From the NCBI GenBank assembly GCA_036394195.1, contig DASWFO010000198.1, positions 1 to 43,477 on the forward strand: 43,477 nt of DNA, read 5' to 3'. The DNA is from DATJPD01 sp036394195. GTDB taxonomy: Bacteria > Pseudomonadota > Alphaproteobacteria > CACIAM-22H2. The notes under the pieces are model-generated. The model was given only the letters and a program-made list of their open reading frames with translations. It made no database searches and was not told the origin of the DNA. Below, piece after piece: positions 21,958 through 31,039 of this stretch (its first letter is position 1; every line of letters starts with the position of its first letter). The position numbers were made by a program, and so were the translations under genes.

Positions 21958-22947
21958 TTAGCGCAACCGCGGCGGCGTTCGCACGCGCGCCGGCAATCTT
22001 TGAATACCGCCGCGTTTTTCGGCCCGCGCCAGGATCTCTATGCCGAGCGCCAGATCGGCGAGCCCGACGCCCATGGCTTTGAACAAGGTGAGATCGCCCT
22101 GCGGTGGGCGCGCAATGCCGTCGGCGACCACGCGGGAGATCGGCAGGACCCGGCGCCACGCCGCGTCATCGGCCCCGAACTTCTGACGGAACTCCGCCGA
22201 GAGCTCGCGGACACCGGCGACCGTATCGACCGCGATCACGTCGCAGCGCGCGAAGATCTCCTGCGTGAACTCGACGCGCGCCGGGAGGATGGCCCCCATG
22301 GCGTTGATGTGGCTGCCGCGCGCCGCCATCGCCGAGGTGAAGAACGGCTCGGTCGCGTTGGTGATCAAGGTGACGATCGGCGCGTCGCGCACGGCGTCCT
22401 CCAGCGTCTCCGCCGCCGTCACCGGCAGGCCGAGCTCGCCGCGCACGGCCTCGGCGAACGCCTCGCGCGCCTCGCGCCGGCGGCTGAACACGCGCACGCG
22501 CTTCAGCTTGCGCACGGCGGCGCAGGCCGCGGTCTGGGGCAGCGCCTGCTTGCCCGAGCCGATGACCGCGACCTCGTCGGCGCCGGCCGCCGCCAGCCGC
22601 TTCGTGCCAACGCCGGTCATCGCCGCGGTGCGCGTCTGGCCCAGCGCCGTCGCCTCGATCACCGCGCGGAGCGCGCCGTCTTCCAGCGAAAACAGCACCA
22701 GGACCGTCTGCGATTTGCCGCCGACATTGACCCAGGTCTTCGTGCCGCAGAGCCCGGCCCCGGCGACCGACGCGCCGATGGCCTGCAGCACGTCGTTGGG
22801 GCCGACCATGACATGGGTCTTGCCCATGTTGGCGGCCTCGCCGCGCGCCTCCATGGCGAGGACCCGTTCGAGGGCCTCGATCGCCTCGGGCAGGGACATC
22901 AGCGACGTGACGTCGGCTTCGGTGATCCACAACGGTGCGGCCGGCAT
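21958..22947 (-). CDS. Ornithine cyclodeaminase/mu-crystallin family protein
   Basis: 329 residues. An N-terminal substrate domain (LWITEADVTSLMSLPEAIEA, GKTHVMVGPNDVLQAIGA) is followed by a Rossmann domain with AVIGSGKQALPQTAA and a THITN-like segment (VTLITNATEPFF). The family includes ornithine cyclodeaminase, alanine dehydrogenase and ketimine reductases; the reaction cannot be fixed here. AAGG lies close before the ATG at 22947. It is divergent from a branched-chain amino-acid-type receptor gene, which suggests an amino-acid-related role. Confidence 0.9.
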   Translation of the reverse strand: MPAAPLWITEADVTSLMSLPEAIEALERVLAMEARGEAANMGKTHVMVGPNDVLQAIGASVAGAGLCGTKTWVNVGGKSQTVLVLFSLEDGALRAVIEATALGQTRTAAMTGVGTKRLAAAGADEVAVIGSGKQALPQTAACAAVRKLKRVRVFSRRREAREAFAEAVRGELGLPVTAAETLEDAVRDAPIVTLITNATEPFFTSAMAARGSHINAMGAILPARVEFTQEIFARCDVIAVDTVAGVRELSAEFRQKFGADDAAWRRVLPISRVVADGIARPPQGDLTLFKAMGVGLADLALGIEILARAEKRGGIQRLPARVRTPPRLR

Positions 22948-23050
22948 CCTTAACCTTTCAACTGGGTAAGAGCAAAGTCTGCCCTTCGGCACCGGCTCGC
23001 ACAAGAGAACCGCTGGTGTGCTAGGGTCGCGGTCATCGAGGGAGGGAACA

Positions 23051-24235
23051 ATGACCAGATGGATTTCAAGCCTTGCGGCCGCCGCACTCTTTTGCGTGGC
23101 CGCGCCGGCCGGCGCGCAGACCGTGAAGATCGGCGTGATCACCAGCTATTCAGGGTTTCTCGCGCAGCTCGGCGATTCCATGGACAAGGGTTTCAGCCTG
23201 TACGCCAAAACGCACGAGAAGGACCTGCCGCCGGGGGTGAAGATCGAGCTGATCCGCCGCGACGACACCAGCGACAAGCCGGACGTCGGCAAGCGCCTCG
23301 CCCAGGAACTGATCACCCGCGACCGTGTGCAGATCCTGACCGGCCTCGTGTCGTCGCCGGTCACCGCGGCGATCGCGCCGCTGACCGCGGAATCAAAAAC
23401 TCCGCTGGTATTGATGAACGCCGCGGGCACGGCGCTGACCCGCCTGTCGCCCTACGTGGCGCGCGTCTCGTTCACGCTGTGGCAGCAATCGTACCCCCTG
23501 GGCAAATGGGCGGCGCAGCAGGGATGGAAGACGGGCACCACGGCGGTGGCCGATTACATCCCCGGACATGACGCCGAAGGTGGATTTATCCGCGGCTTCA
23601 AGGATGCCGGCGGCGGGACGCTGAAATCGGTGCGCATGCCGCCCGCGCAACAGGACTTCTCGCCGTTCCTGCAGCGCATCAATGACGACAAGCCGGACTT
23701 CATCTTCACGTTCGTGCCGGCCAGTAAATACGCCACCTCGTTCGTGAAGAGCTGGATCGATCTCGGCCTGAAGGGCGCCGGCATCAAGCTGATCTCGACC
23801 CAGGATCTGGTCCCGGATGACGAGCTTCCGAACATGGGCGACCTGCCGCTCGGCATCGTCTCGGCGGGGACCTATTCCGCCGCCGCGAAGCGGCCGGCGA
23901 ACCAGGCGTTCCTCGCCGCCTGGGACAAGGAATATGGCGGCCGGGTGCTGGCCAATTACGTCGCAATCGGCGGCTGGGACGGCATGGCGGCGATTTTCGA
24001 GGTGATCAAACAGACCAAGGGCAAGTTCGACGGCGACCAGGCGATGGCGATCCTGAAGGGCTGGAAGAACGAAAGCCCGCGCGGCTCGATCGAGATCGAT
24101 CCGCAGACCCGCGACGTCATCCAGAACGTCTATATCCGGCGGACCGAAAAGGTGGATGGCAAGGTCGCCAACGTCGAGGTCAACACCATCCCCATGGTCA
24201 AGGACCCGTGGAAGGAGCTCAATCCGGAGAAATGA
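23051..24235 (+). CDS. ABC transporter substrate-binding protein, branched-chain amino-acid type
   Basis: 394 residues. Signal peptide 1-23 (MTRWISSLAAAALFCVAAPA, cleavage at AGA/Q), then the type I periplasmic binding fold: VKIGVITSYSGFLAQLGDSM, DDTSDKPDVGKRLAQELITR, TGLVSSPVTAAIAPLTAE and AAIFEVIKQTKGKFDGDQAM. The ligand may be an amino acid, amide or aromatic acid. GGAGGG precedes the ATG. The permease and ATPase genes are not nearby, so they must be encoded elsewhere. It is divergent from the ornithine cyclodeaminase family gene. Confidence 0.92.
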   Translation: MTRWISSLAAAALFCVAAPAGAQTVKIGVITSYSGFLAQLGDSMDKGFSLYAKTHEKDLPPGVKIELIRRDDTSDKPDVGKRLAQELITRDRVQILTGLVSSPVTAAIAPLTAESKTPLVLMNAAGTALTRLSPYVARVSFTLWQQSYPLGKWAAQQGWKTGTTAVADYIPGHDAEGGFIRGFKDAGGGTLKSVRMPPAQQDFSPFLQRINDDKPDFIFTFVPASKYATSFVKSWIDLGLKGAGIKLISTQDLVPDDELPNMGDLPLGIVSAGTYSAAAKRPANQAFLAAWDKEYGGRVLANYVAIGGWDGMAAIFEVIKQTKGKFDGDQAMAILKGWKNESPRGSIEIDPQTRDVIQNVYIRRTEKVDGKVANVEVNTIPMVKDPWKELNPEK

Positions 24236-24288
24236 CGCGGTAGGGCTCCCTGCGGCGCCATTCCCGCGCCAGATTCTTCGCGCCCGTC

Positions 24289-24307
24289 GGCGGCCCTGAA
24301 GGCCGCC
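24289..24307. repeat. Hairpin in the gap between convergent genes
   Basis: GGCGGCC-CTGAA-GGCCGCC is a perfect 7-bp stem without T-run, in the 147-nt gap between two convergent genes. The preceding ATTCTTCGCGCCCG resembles a segment at 19350-19364, hinting at a shared repeat family. Confidence 0.5.
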
Positions 24308-24382
24308 AACGCAGCGCAGGTGGGAATCCAGGGCAGGTGCGCGGATGCCCGCTTCGGGGCATGACGAAGGAGAGAGGGCGCC

Positions 24383-24787
24383 CTACGCCAGGTCGATCGC
24401 GTATGTCTTGAGGTCGGCCAGCTTGCAGAACGCGAGCGCCCCTTCGTGGGTGGCCCGGAGCACGACGCGCGGCGCCATTGCGGCGTCCAACGCCTCCTGC
24501 CAGCGCGGCGCGCACAGGCACCAGCGGTCGCCGGGCTTAAGGCCGGGGAAGCCGTAATCCGGCATCGGGGTCGACAGGTCGTTGCCGCGCGCGGCGGAGA
24601 ATTTCAGGAAGTCGGCGGTCATCACCACACAGACGGTGTGGCTGCCGACATCCTCGGCCGAGGTGTTGCAGCAACCGTCGCGGAAAAACCCCGTCATCGG
24701 GGCGAGGGAGCAGATCTCGAGCTTGCCGCCGAGCACGTTGCGGGCCTGGCCGCCGCCCCCACTCCAGCCGCTTTCATCCAAAGGCAT
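24383..24787 (-). CDS. DUF2237 family protein
   Basis: 134 residues matching DUF2237 closely: NVLGGKLEICSLAPMTGFFR, DGCCNTSAEDVGSHTVCVVM, NDLSTPMPDYGFPGLKPGDR and WCLCAPRWQEALDA. Several conserved Cys and His residues suggest a metal or redox role, but function is unknown. The ATG at 24787 has GGAG six nt upstream. It stands alone, divergent from the adenylate cyclase gene. Confidence 0.9.
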   Translation of the reverse strand: MPLDESGWSGGGGQARNVLGGKLEICSLAPMTGFFRDGCCNTSAEDVGSHTVCVVMTADFLKFSAARGNDLSTPMPDYGFPGLKPGDRWCLCAPRWQEALDAAMAPRVVLRATHEGALAFCKLADLKTYAIDLA

Positions 24788-24896
24788 TGCAGACTCCAAA
24801 ACCCCGAACAGCCCTAATCTACCAGTAACCGGGTCCACCCGCACGGGGCCTCGATGCACCGGAAATGACGTAGTATCGTGGCCAGGGGGTGCGACC

Positions 24897-26177
24897 ATGA
24901 AAGATCCCGGCTTCGAACGTGCCTTGTCGGCCGAGATCCTGGCCAGCGAGCTGATCCGGGTTCAGGTGCTGGCGGCGACGCTCGCCGTCCTCTTCACCCT
25001 GGACGTGGTCCTGTTCGGCCCCTTCCACGACCTGCTGCGGACCTACGCCACCCGGCCGCTGCCAACTTGGCTGCCGGTGGCCGTGATCGGACCGTTTCTG
25101 GCCTACGAAGGCATCACCATTCTGGTCCTGCGCTACCGGATCGCGCGCGGCTGGCCCATGCCAGAGGCCCTTCGGCTCCTCAATGCCGCCATCGAGACCT
25201 CGCTCCCCACCGCCATCCTGTGGGCGATGACACACTATTTGAGCCCGGCCATCGCCTTCGGCACCTGGCCGGAACTGCTGTACGCCGTGTTCATCGTCGC
25301 GTCCACGCTGCGGCTGGATTTCCTCCTGCCGCTGTTCACCGGCGCGGTCGGCACCGTCGGCTACATGACCGTCGCCATGCTGGCCGTGCCCTTGTCGACG
25401 TCGACCACCGACCCGATCGCGACGCCGCTCTACCATCTGACGAAAGCCGGCATCATCCTGCTCGGCGGCATTGTCGCGGGCCTAGTGGCCATGCGCCTGC
25501 GCAGCAAGTTCAGGAGGGCCTTCGAGGAGACCACGGCGCGCGAGCGGGTGACCAACGTCTTCGGCCAGCACGTGTCGCCGGCCGTGGTCGACCGGCTGCT
25601 CGGACGGGACGCTGAATTCTCGGGCGAAACGCGCGAGGTCTGCGTGGTGTTTCTCGACATCCGGAACTTCACGGCGGGCTCGCGGGCGCGGCGTCCGACC
25701 GAGGTCGTCGATTTTCTCAACGCCCAGTTCGCCTTCATGATCGAGGCGATCGACCGGCACGGCGGGTTCATCAACAAGTTCCTCGGCGACGGGTTCCTGG
25801 CGGTGTTCGGAGCGCCGCTGGACGATCCCAACGCCACGCAACACGCCGTCGCCGCCTGCCGCGACATCCTGGCCGAGATCGACCGCCGCGGCCTCGGCGC
25901 CGCCGCGTGGCCGCTCCGGGTCGGCATTGGGATCCATGCCGGGGCCGCGGTTGTCGGCAATGTGGGCTCGCCGCGGCGCAAGGAATTCACCGTGATCGGC
26001 GACACGGTGAACCTCGCCTCACGGCTGGAGCAGCTGACCAAGGACCACGGGTCGCGGTTGCTGGTCTCCGACACGGTGGCGCGCCAGCTGGGACAGGAGC
26101 TCGGTCCCGCGACGCCCCTGGGCGACGTCACGGTCCGCGGCTACGACACGCCGCTGCAGGTGTGGCGGCTCGATTGA
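24897..26177 (+). CDS. Membrane class III adenylate cyclase
   Basis: 426 residues. About six membrane helices (22-200) are followed by a class III catalytic domain (about 240-426). The metal-binding aspartates are D254 (FLDIRNFT) and D298 (GDGFLAVFGAP). Adenine-selecting residues are K294 (FINKFLGDG) and D369/T370 (IGDTVNLASRLE), and the transition-state pair is N372 and R376. All are present, so it should make cAMP; the membrane part probably senses an unknown signal. No HAMP domain is obvious. The upstream open frame overlaps the divergent DUF2237 gene, so the start at 24897 is preferred. Confidence 0.9.
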   Translation: MKDPGFERALSAEILASELIRVQVLAATLAVLFTLDVVLFGPFHDLLRTYATRPLPTWLPVAVIGPFLAYEGITILVLRYRIARGWPMPEALRLLNAAIETSLPTAILWAMTHYLSPAIAFGTWPELLYAVFIVASTLRLDFLLPLFTGAVGTVGYMTVAMLAVPLSTSTTDPIATPLYHLTKAGIILLGGIVAGLVAMRLRSKFRRAFEETTARERVTNVFGQHVSPAVVDRLLGRDAEFSGETREVCVVFLDIRNFTAGSRARRPTEVVDFLNAQFAFMIEAIDRHGGFINKFLGDGFLAVFGAPLDDPNATQHAVAACRDILAEIDRRGLGAAAWPLRVGIGIHAGAAVVGNVGSPRRKEFTVIGDTVNLASRLEQLTKDHGSRLLVSDTVARQLGQELGPATPLGDVTVRGYDTPLQVWRLD

Positions 26178-26184
26178 GCCGACA

Positions 26185-27171
26185 TCACTCCTCGAAGGGA
26201 TCGATGTCGGCCCCGGCGTCGAAGCCGAACAGCTCCCAGGTCTCGCGCATGTGCGGCGGCAGCTTCGCGGTGACCCGCAGCTCGCCCTGGCCCGAGGGGT
26301 GCGGCAGCGCGATCGAGCGCGCATGCAGATGCAGCTTGCGCGAGACGCTCCCGGTGAGGAACGCCGGCGGGCCACCGTATTTGCCATCGCCGACGATCGG
26401 CACGCGGAGCCCTTCGGCGGCGTGAACGCGGAGCTGGTGGGTGCGTCCGGTGAGCGGCCACATCACCAGCCACGCAGCGCGGTCCGCCGCGGCGTCGATC
26501 GTCGCGTAGAGCGTGATCGCGCGCTGGCCCGCCTCGTCGTCGCGGGCCATCCGCTCGCCGCCGGCTCCCGCCTCCTTGGCGAGCGCCAGATCGATCTTGC
26601 CCTGGGGCGGCTTGGGCGCGCCGGCGACGAGCGCCCAATAGAGCTTGCGCGCGGTCTTGCCGCGAAACGTCTCGGCCAGCTTCGCGGCGGCCCTGGCGCT
26701 GCGGCCGAGCAGCAGCACGCCCGAGGTGTCGCGGTCGAGCCGGTGCACCAGCCGCGGCCGGTCCGGCGCCTCGAAGCGCAGCGCATCGAGCATGCCGTCG
26801 AGATGACGATGGGTTCCGGTCCCGCCCTGCACCGCCAGGCCCGGCGGCTTGTTGAGCGCAATCACGTCGGCATCGCGGTGAATGACCAGGGAGCGGACGA
26901 AGTCGGCGTCGGCGGCGCTGACCCGGGGCGGCGCGCGCTTTGCGGGCGCGTCCGGAGCCGGCGCGTCGGCGCCGGGCGGCACCCGCACGATCTGCCCCGC
27001 GGCCAGGCGGAGATTGGCCTTGGCGCGCTTGCCGTCGACGCGCACTTGGCCGGTGCGCAGCAGCTTCTCCAAGCGGCCGTGGCCGAGGGCCGGGAAGCGC
27101 CGCTTGAACCAGCGGTCGAGCCTGAGATCGGCCTCGTCGGAAGACACGGTGAGGGATTGAACGGCGCTCAT
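26185..27171 (-). CDS. rluC: 23S rRNA pseudouridine synthase, RluC/RluD type
   Basis: 328 residues. An S4 RNA-binding domain (about 14-65, LRLDRWFKRRFPALGHGRLE) precedes the catalytic domain with D146 in HRLDRDTSG and the LTGRTHQLRVH motif. It converts uridine to pseudouridine in 23S rRNA; RluC rather than RluD is favoured by the conserved neighbourhood rarA-rluC, but exact target sites are not provable. The DUF429 gene ends 5 nt upstream on the same strand. Confidence 0.88.
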   Translation of the reverse strand: MSAVQSLTVSSDEADLRLDRWFKRRFPALGHGRLEKLLRTGQVRVDGKRAKANLRLAAGQIVRVPPGADAPAPDAPAKRAPPRVSAADADFVRSLVIHRDADVIALNKPPGLAVQGGTGTHRHLDGMLDALRFEAPDRPRLVHRLDRDTSGVLLLGRSARAAAKLAETFRGKTARKLYWALVAGAPKPPQGKIDLALAKEAGAGGERMARDDEAGQRAITLYATIDAAADRAAWLVMWPLTGRTHQLRVHAAEGLRVPIVGDGKYGGPPAFLTGSVSRKLHLHARSIALPHPSGQGELRVTAKLPPHMRETWELFGFDAGADIDPFEE

Positions 27172-27176
27172 TTTCG

Positions 27177-28157
27177 TCAGTCACCCCCACCCCTCTCTCC
27201 CCCGTCAAGGAGGAGGGAGGGGTTAGAGGAAGAGCGCACGTGTCTTGGTTTCCCTCCTCCCTTGCGGGGGAGGATTAGGGAGGGGGGTCGCGTGTCGTCC
27301 GGCAGCGGAACCCCGAAAATCCAGCCTTCGCGGCTGATGCGCGCATCGGCCGGCGGGTCGAGCCGGTAGCTGAGCGTCGCCATGAAATGCCGCAGGCCGG
27401 CGGCGGAGATCAGCGCGTCGGTATCGTGGTCGCTGAGGTCCGCGGTGCGCACGGCAGCGGAGCCCTGGCGCTTCAAAGCGGCATTGAGATCGGCGCGCGT
27501 GCGGAGCTTCGCGAGGCCGCCCGCGGCGCGTTTGCGGAACAGGGTCGGATAGATCTCCACCAGCACCGATTTGGTGCCGATCGGCTCGTAAGGCCAGACC
27601 GCGACGCGCCCGGCATGGCGGCGGCGGATATGGCGGAGCACCCGCATACCGGTGAGCGAGGCCTTGCCGACCTGCTTGGGGCCGATGAGCTTGAAGACAC
27701 ATTCCGGCCGGGTGCCGGTCGCCGCGGCGCAGGCGATCTCGCTGAGGCGCTGGCGCGCCAACCAGGACGCGGGGCGCTTGCCGGCGCGCCAATAGAGCGG
27801 CGCGAAAGGCGGTGCTGCGACGATCCCGCCGCAGCCGAAATCCGGAGCATTCTCGGCCGCCGCGTCGATCAAGTCCCACAGTGCGAAGATGCCGCCGGGT
27901 GCGGCTGCCGTGCCGAGATAGCCGCCGGGTTCGGTCGGCATGCCGAAGGCGAAATCGAGGCCGATGAGGAGGCGCCGGCCGGTGCGCAGCTCGCGGTCCA
28001 GCCAGTCCGCAACCGCGGAGCGAGTCCACCGCGCCGGCTCGGGGGCCACCAGCCGCGGCGCCCCCGTGCCCGGCGCGCAGCTTGCCACCGAAACGCCGGC
28101 GTAGCGGCCGTCGGCGCCGGACCAGTCCAGCGCGATATAGGCGTCGAACGGGGTCAT
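27177..28157 (-). CDS. DUF429 family protein with repeat-derived C-terminus
   Basis: 326 residues. A DUF429 RNase H-like domain (about 4-285) starts YIALDWSGADGRYAGVSVAS and holds GLDFAFGMP, VEIYPTLFRKR and DHDTDALISAAGLR. The acidic residues D10, D79 and D254 or nearby are candidates for a metal site. The ATG overlaps the rarA stop (ATGA), so translation is coupled. The last ~40 residues (from about 287) are read through the repeat at 27189-27288 and have no similarity to the family, so the native stop was probably lost or moved by repeat insertion. Function unknown. Confidence 0.8.
   Translation of the reverse strand: MTPFDAYIALDWSGADGRYAGVSVASCAPGTGAPRLVAPEPARWTRSAVADWLDRELRTGRRLLIGLDFAFGMPTEPGGYLGTAAAPGGIFALWDLIDAAAENAPDFGCGGIVAAPPFAPLYWRAGKRPASWLARQRLSEIACAAATGTRPECVFKLIGPKQVGKASLTGMRVLRHIRRRHAGRVAVWPYEPIGTKSVLVEIYPTLFRKRAAGGLAKLRTRADLNAALKRQGSAAVRTADLSDHDTDALISAAGLRHFMATLSYRLDPPADARISREGWIFGVPLPDDTRPPSLILPRKGGGKPRHVRSSSNPSLLLDGGERGGGD
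27189..27288. repeat. Pair of purine/pyrimidine-rich palindromic repeats inside the DUF429 3' end
   Basis: Two related palindromes. Copy A (about 27189-27220) has CCCCTCTCTCC facing GGAGGGAGGGG. Copy B (about 27252-27288) has CCCTCCTCCC facing GGGGGAGGAT and GGGAGGGG. They resemble the CCCTCCTCCC-type intergenic repeats of alphaproteobacteria and are translated as the C-terminal tail of the DUF429 protein. Confidence 0.65.
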
Positions 28158-29497
28158 CCGCCCTGCTTCTTCTCGCGCAGCTTGGCCCAGTAGTCGAGGC
28201 GCTTGGCGATGTCGCGCTCGAAGCCGCGCTCGACCGGCCGGTAGAACTGGCGGCGCTCCATGGCGTCGGGGAAATAGTTCTGGCCGGAGAAGCCGTCGTC
28301 CGTGTCGTGGTCGTATTCGTAGCCGGTGCCGTAGCCGAGGTCCTTCATCAGCCGCGTCGGCGCATTGAGGATGTGCTTCGGCGGCATCAGCGAGCCGGTG
28401 TCTTTGGCGGCGCGCTGGGCGGCCCCGAAGGCGGCGTAGGCGGCGTTCGATTTCGGCGCCGTCGCGAGATAGATCACGGCCTGGGCCAGGGCCAGCTCGC
28501 CTTCCGGCGTGCCGAGAAAGTCGTACACGTCCTTGGCGGCCAGCGCCTGCACGACCGCCTGCGGGTCGGCCAGCCCGACGTCCTCGACGGCAAAGCGCAC
28601 GAGCCTTCGGGTGATGTAGAGCGGGTCTTCGCCGCCGGCCAGCATCCGTGCCAGCCAATAGAGGGCGGCATCGGTGTCGGAACCGCGCAGCGATTTGTGC
28701 AGGGCGCTGATCAGGTTGTAGTGACCTTCCTGCGACTTGTCGTAGAGCGGGGCGCGGCGCTGGACCGCGGCGACGAGGCCGGCCGTGTCGAGCGGCTTGG
28801 CCGCGGGCGGCATCTGGAACAGCTCCTCGGCGAGATTGAGGATGTAGCGGCCGTCGCCGTCGGCCATCGAGATCAGGGCGGCGCGCGCGTCGTCCTCAAG
28901 CGGCAGCTTGCGGTTCATCGCCGCTTCGGCGCGCTGAAGCAGGATCTCCAGCGCCGCCTCGTCGAGGCGCCGCAGGACCAGGACCTGGCAGCGCGACAGC
29001 AACGCGCCGTTCAGCTCGAACGAGGGATTTTCTGTCGTGGCGCCGATCAGGGTCACGGTGCCGTCCTCGACATAAGGCAGGAACCCGTCCTGCTGGGCGC
29101 GGTTGAAGCGGTGGATCTCGTCGACGAACAGCAGCGTGCCGCGGCCGGCGATGCGGCGATCGCGGGCGGCGGCGAACGCTTCGCGCAGGTCGGCCACGCC
29201 CGAGAACACCGCCGAGAGCTGGACGAATTCCAGGTCCACCGCCTGGGCGAGCAGGCGCGCGATGGTCGTCTTGCCGCAGCCCGGCGGGCCCCACAGGATG
29301 ATCGAGGCGAGATGGCCGGCGCGCACCATGCGGGCGAGCGGTCCCTCACCCTTCAGGAGATGGTCCTGGCCCACCACCTCATCGAGCGTGGTCGGGCGCA
29401 GCCGATCGGCCAGCGGCCGGGGTGCCGTCTTCTCGAACAAGCCGGTCGACGAAGCCCCGGAGGGACCGGAGCGGGCCCGGGACCGCGGAGATTTCAT
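28154..29497 (-). CDS. rarA: Replication-associated recombination protein RarA (MgsA)
   Basis: 447 residues, an AAA+ ATPase of the clamp-loader family. The Walker A is GPPGCGKTT (70-78) and the Walker B is LLFVDEIHRFN (about 122-132). The sensor motif GATTENPSFELN and the C-terminal MgsA domain (about 270-440: LISALHKSLRGSDTDAALYW, LPPKHI-like MPPKHILNAP) are present. It acts at stalled forks and on SSB-covered DNA. Its start overlaps the htrA stop by ATGA and its stop overlaps the DUF429 start, so three genes are translationally coupled. Confidence 0.95.
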   Translation of the reverse strand: MKSPRSRARSGPSGASSTGLFEKTAPRPLADRLRPTTLDEVVGQDHLLKGEGPLARMVRAGHLASIILWGPPGCGKTTIARLLAQAVDLEFVQLSAVFSGVADLREAFAAARDRRIAGRGTLLFVDEIHRFNRAQQDGFLPYVEDGTVTLIGATTENPSFELNGALLSRCQVLVLRRLDEAALEILLQRAEAAMNRKLPLEDDARAALISMADGDGRYILNLAEELFQMPPAAKPLDTAGLVAAVQRRAPLYDKSQEGHYNLISALHKSLRGSDTDAALYWLARMLAGGEDPLYITRRLVRFAVEDVGLADPQAVVQALAAKDVYDFLGTPEGELALAQAVIYLATAPKSNAAYAAFGAAQRAAKDTGSLMPPKHILNAPTRLMKDLGYGTGYEYDHDTDDGFSGQNYFPDAMERRQFYRPVERGFERDIAKRLDYWAKLREKKQGG

Positions 29498-30918
29498 CCC
29501 CCGACCAGGAGCGTCACGACACGCTCCCCGCGCCGGATGACCACCTTCCAGGGCAGCTTCGTGGCAGCGGCGCGGCGCACGTCATCGACGGTCGTTATCT
29601 CTTGGTCGTTGATCCTGAGCAGCACGTCGCCGGCGCTGAGCCGCAGGACCTGCGCCGGGCTGCCGCGCCGGACCTCGCTCACCACCACGCCACGCGGCGG
29701 CAGCGCCGGCTGCCCCAGCTCGTCAATCAGCGCCGGCGACAGGTTGGCGACCGTGGCCCCGGACAGCGGCGAATTGCCGCGCACCGGCGTCGCATCACGT
29801 GGCGGCGTCTCGGGCGGCGGGACCAGCGACACCGGGATGAGCTGCTCCTTGCCGGCGCGCCACGCCGTCACCTTGATCGTCGAGCCGATGGGGTGGGTGG
29901 CGATGCGAAAGCGCAAAGCTTCCTCGTCTTCGACGTCGCGGCCGTCGACGCGCAGGACGAGATCGCCGCGCTTCAGCCCGGCGCGCTCCGCCGGGCCGCC
30001 GGGATAGACGTCCGCCAGCAGCACGCCGGTCGGGTGAGCCAAGCCGAGGGAGTTCGCGATGTCGGCGGTGACGTTCTGGCCAGTGGCGCCGAACCAGGGC
30101 CGCACGATCTTATCGCCGCCGAGGCTGGCGAGCACGGTCTTCACCATATTCGACGGGATCGCGAAGCCGATGCCGATCGAGCCGCCGCCGTCGCGCGCGA
30201 AGATCGCGGTGTTGATGCCGACGAGAGTGCCGTCCATCGACACCAGGGCGCCGCCGGAGTTGCCGGGATTGATCGCCGCGTCGGTCTGAATGAAGAAGCG
30301 ATAGTCGCTGATCCCGACGTTGGTCCGCGCCACCGCGGAGACGATGCCGCTGGTCACGGTCTGGCCGACACCGAACGGGTTGCCGATGGCGAGGATCAAA
30401 TCGCCGACTTCGAGATCGTCCGAATCGCGCAGTTCGAGGGCCGCCAGGCGCTCCTTTCCGGGATCGATGCGCAGCACGGCGAGGTCGGTGCGCTCGTCGG
30501 CGCGCAGGATGGTCGCCTCGAACTCGCGGCGGTCGGCAAGCACGACCGTGATCTCGTCGGCGCCGCGGATGACGTGGTGGTTGGTGACGACGACGCCGCT
30601 GGGATCGACGATGACGCCCGAGCCCAGCGAGTTCTGCACCGAATCGGTGCCGCCGGGGCCGGCCATGAACTGATCGCCGAAGAACCGGCGAAAGAACGGG
30701 TCGTTCAGGAGCGGCGAGGCGGCGTTGCGCACCGTGCGCTTGGTGAAGATGTTGACCACCGCCGGCGCCGTGCGCTTGACCAGCGGCGCGAAGGTCAGGC
30801 GGATTTCGGCCTGCGAGCCCGGAACGCCGGGGGCCGGAGTCTGCGCGGAAGCCGCCGCCCCGAAGACCAGCAAAAGTCCCAACGCCGCTACGCCCGATAT
30901 CGGTCTCATGACGCGCAT
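29494..30918 (-). CDS. HtrA/Do-type periplasmic serine protease
   Basis: 474 residues. Signal peptide 1-25 (VAALGLLLVFGAAASAQ). The trypsin-like domain has H115 (TNHHV), D145 (DERTDLAVL) and S221 (GNSGG). Two PDZ domains follow (about 290-370, PGGPAERAGLKRGDLVLRVD; about 410-474, GSPAQVLRLSAGDVLLRIND). It degrades or refolds damaged envelope proteins. The first of two close ATGs (30918) is taken. It follows the ribosomal operon terminator and opens the htrA-rarA-DUF429-rluC unit, a neighbourhood conserved in alphaproteobacteria. Confidence 0.93.
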   Translation of the reverse strand: MRVMRPISGVAALGLLLVFGAAASAQTPAPGVPGSQAEIRLTFAPLVKRTAPAVVNIFTKRTVRNAASPLLNDPFFRRFFGDQFMAGPGGTDSVQNSLGSGVIVDPSGVVVTNHHVIRGADEITVVLADRREFEATILRADERTDLAVLRIDPGKERLAALELRDSDDLEVGDLILAIGNPFGVGQTVTSGIVSAVARTNVGISDYRFFIQTDAAINPGNSGGALVSMDGTLVGINTAIFARDGGGSIGIGFAIPSNMVKTVLASLGGDKIVRPWFGATGQNVTADIANSLGLAHPTGVLLADVYPGGPAERAGLKRGDLVLRVDGRDVEDEEALRFRIATHPIGSTIKVTAWRAGKEQLIPVSLVPPPETPPRDATPVRGNSPLSGATVANLSPALIDELGQPALPPRGVVVSEVRRGSPAQVLRLSAGDVLLRINDQEITTVDDVRRAAATKLPWKVVIRRGERVVTLLVGG

Positions 30919-30961
30919 GTCAGCCTGCTCCCCCCGACCCAGGGCGATTTTACCACCGGCC

Positions 30962-30999
30962 AAAAGAAAATGGGGCGGCCCTGAGCGACCGCCCCATTT
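30962..30999 (-). terminator. Rho-independent terminator of the ribosomal alpha operon
   Basis: AAATGGGGCGG (30968-30978) pairs perfectly over 11 bp with CCGCCCCATTT (30989-30999). On the minus strand the stem is followed by TTTTCTTTT (30970-30962). It lies 40 nt after rplQ. Confidence 0.92.
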
Positions 31000-31039
31000 A
31001 CGCCGGCGAAGGAGTCCCTCGCCCGGTGCGTTCCTTGAC

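Noticed and set aside
28082..30007. A 641-codon plus-strand frame opposite rarA and htrA
   Set aside because: Spans two well-supported minus-strand genes and has low-complexity composition without any domain.
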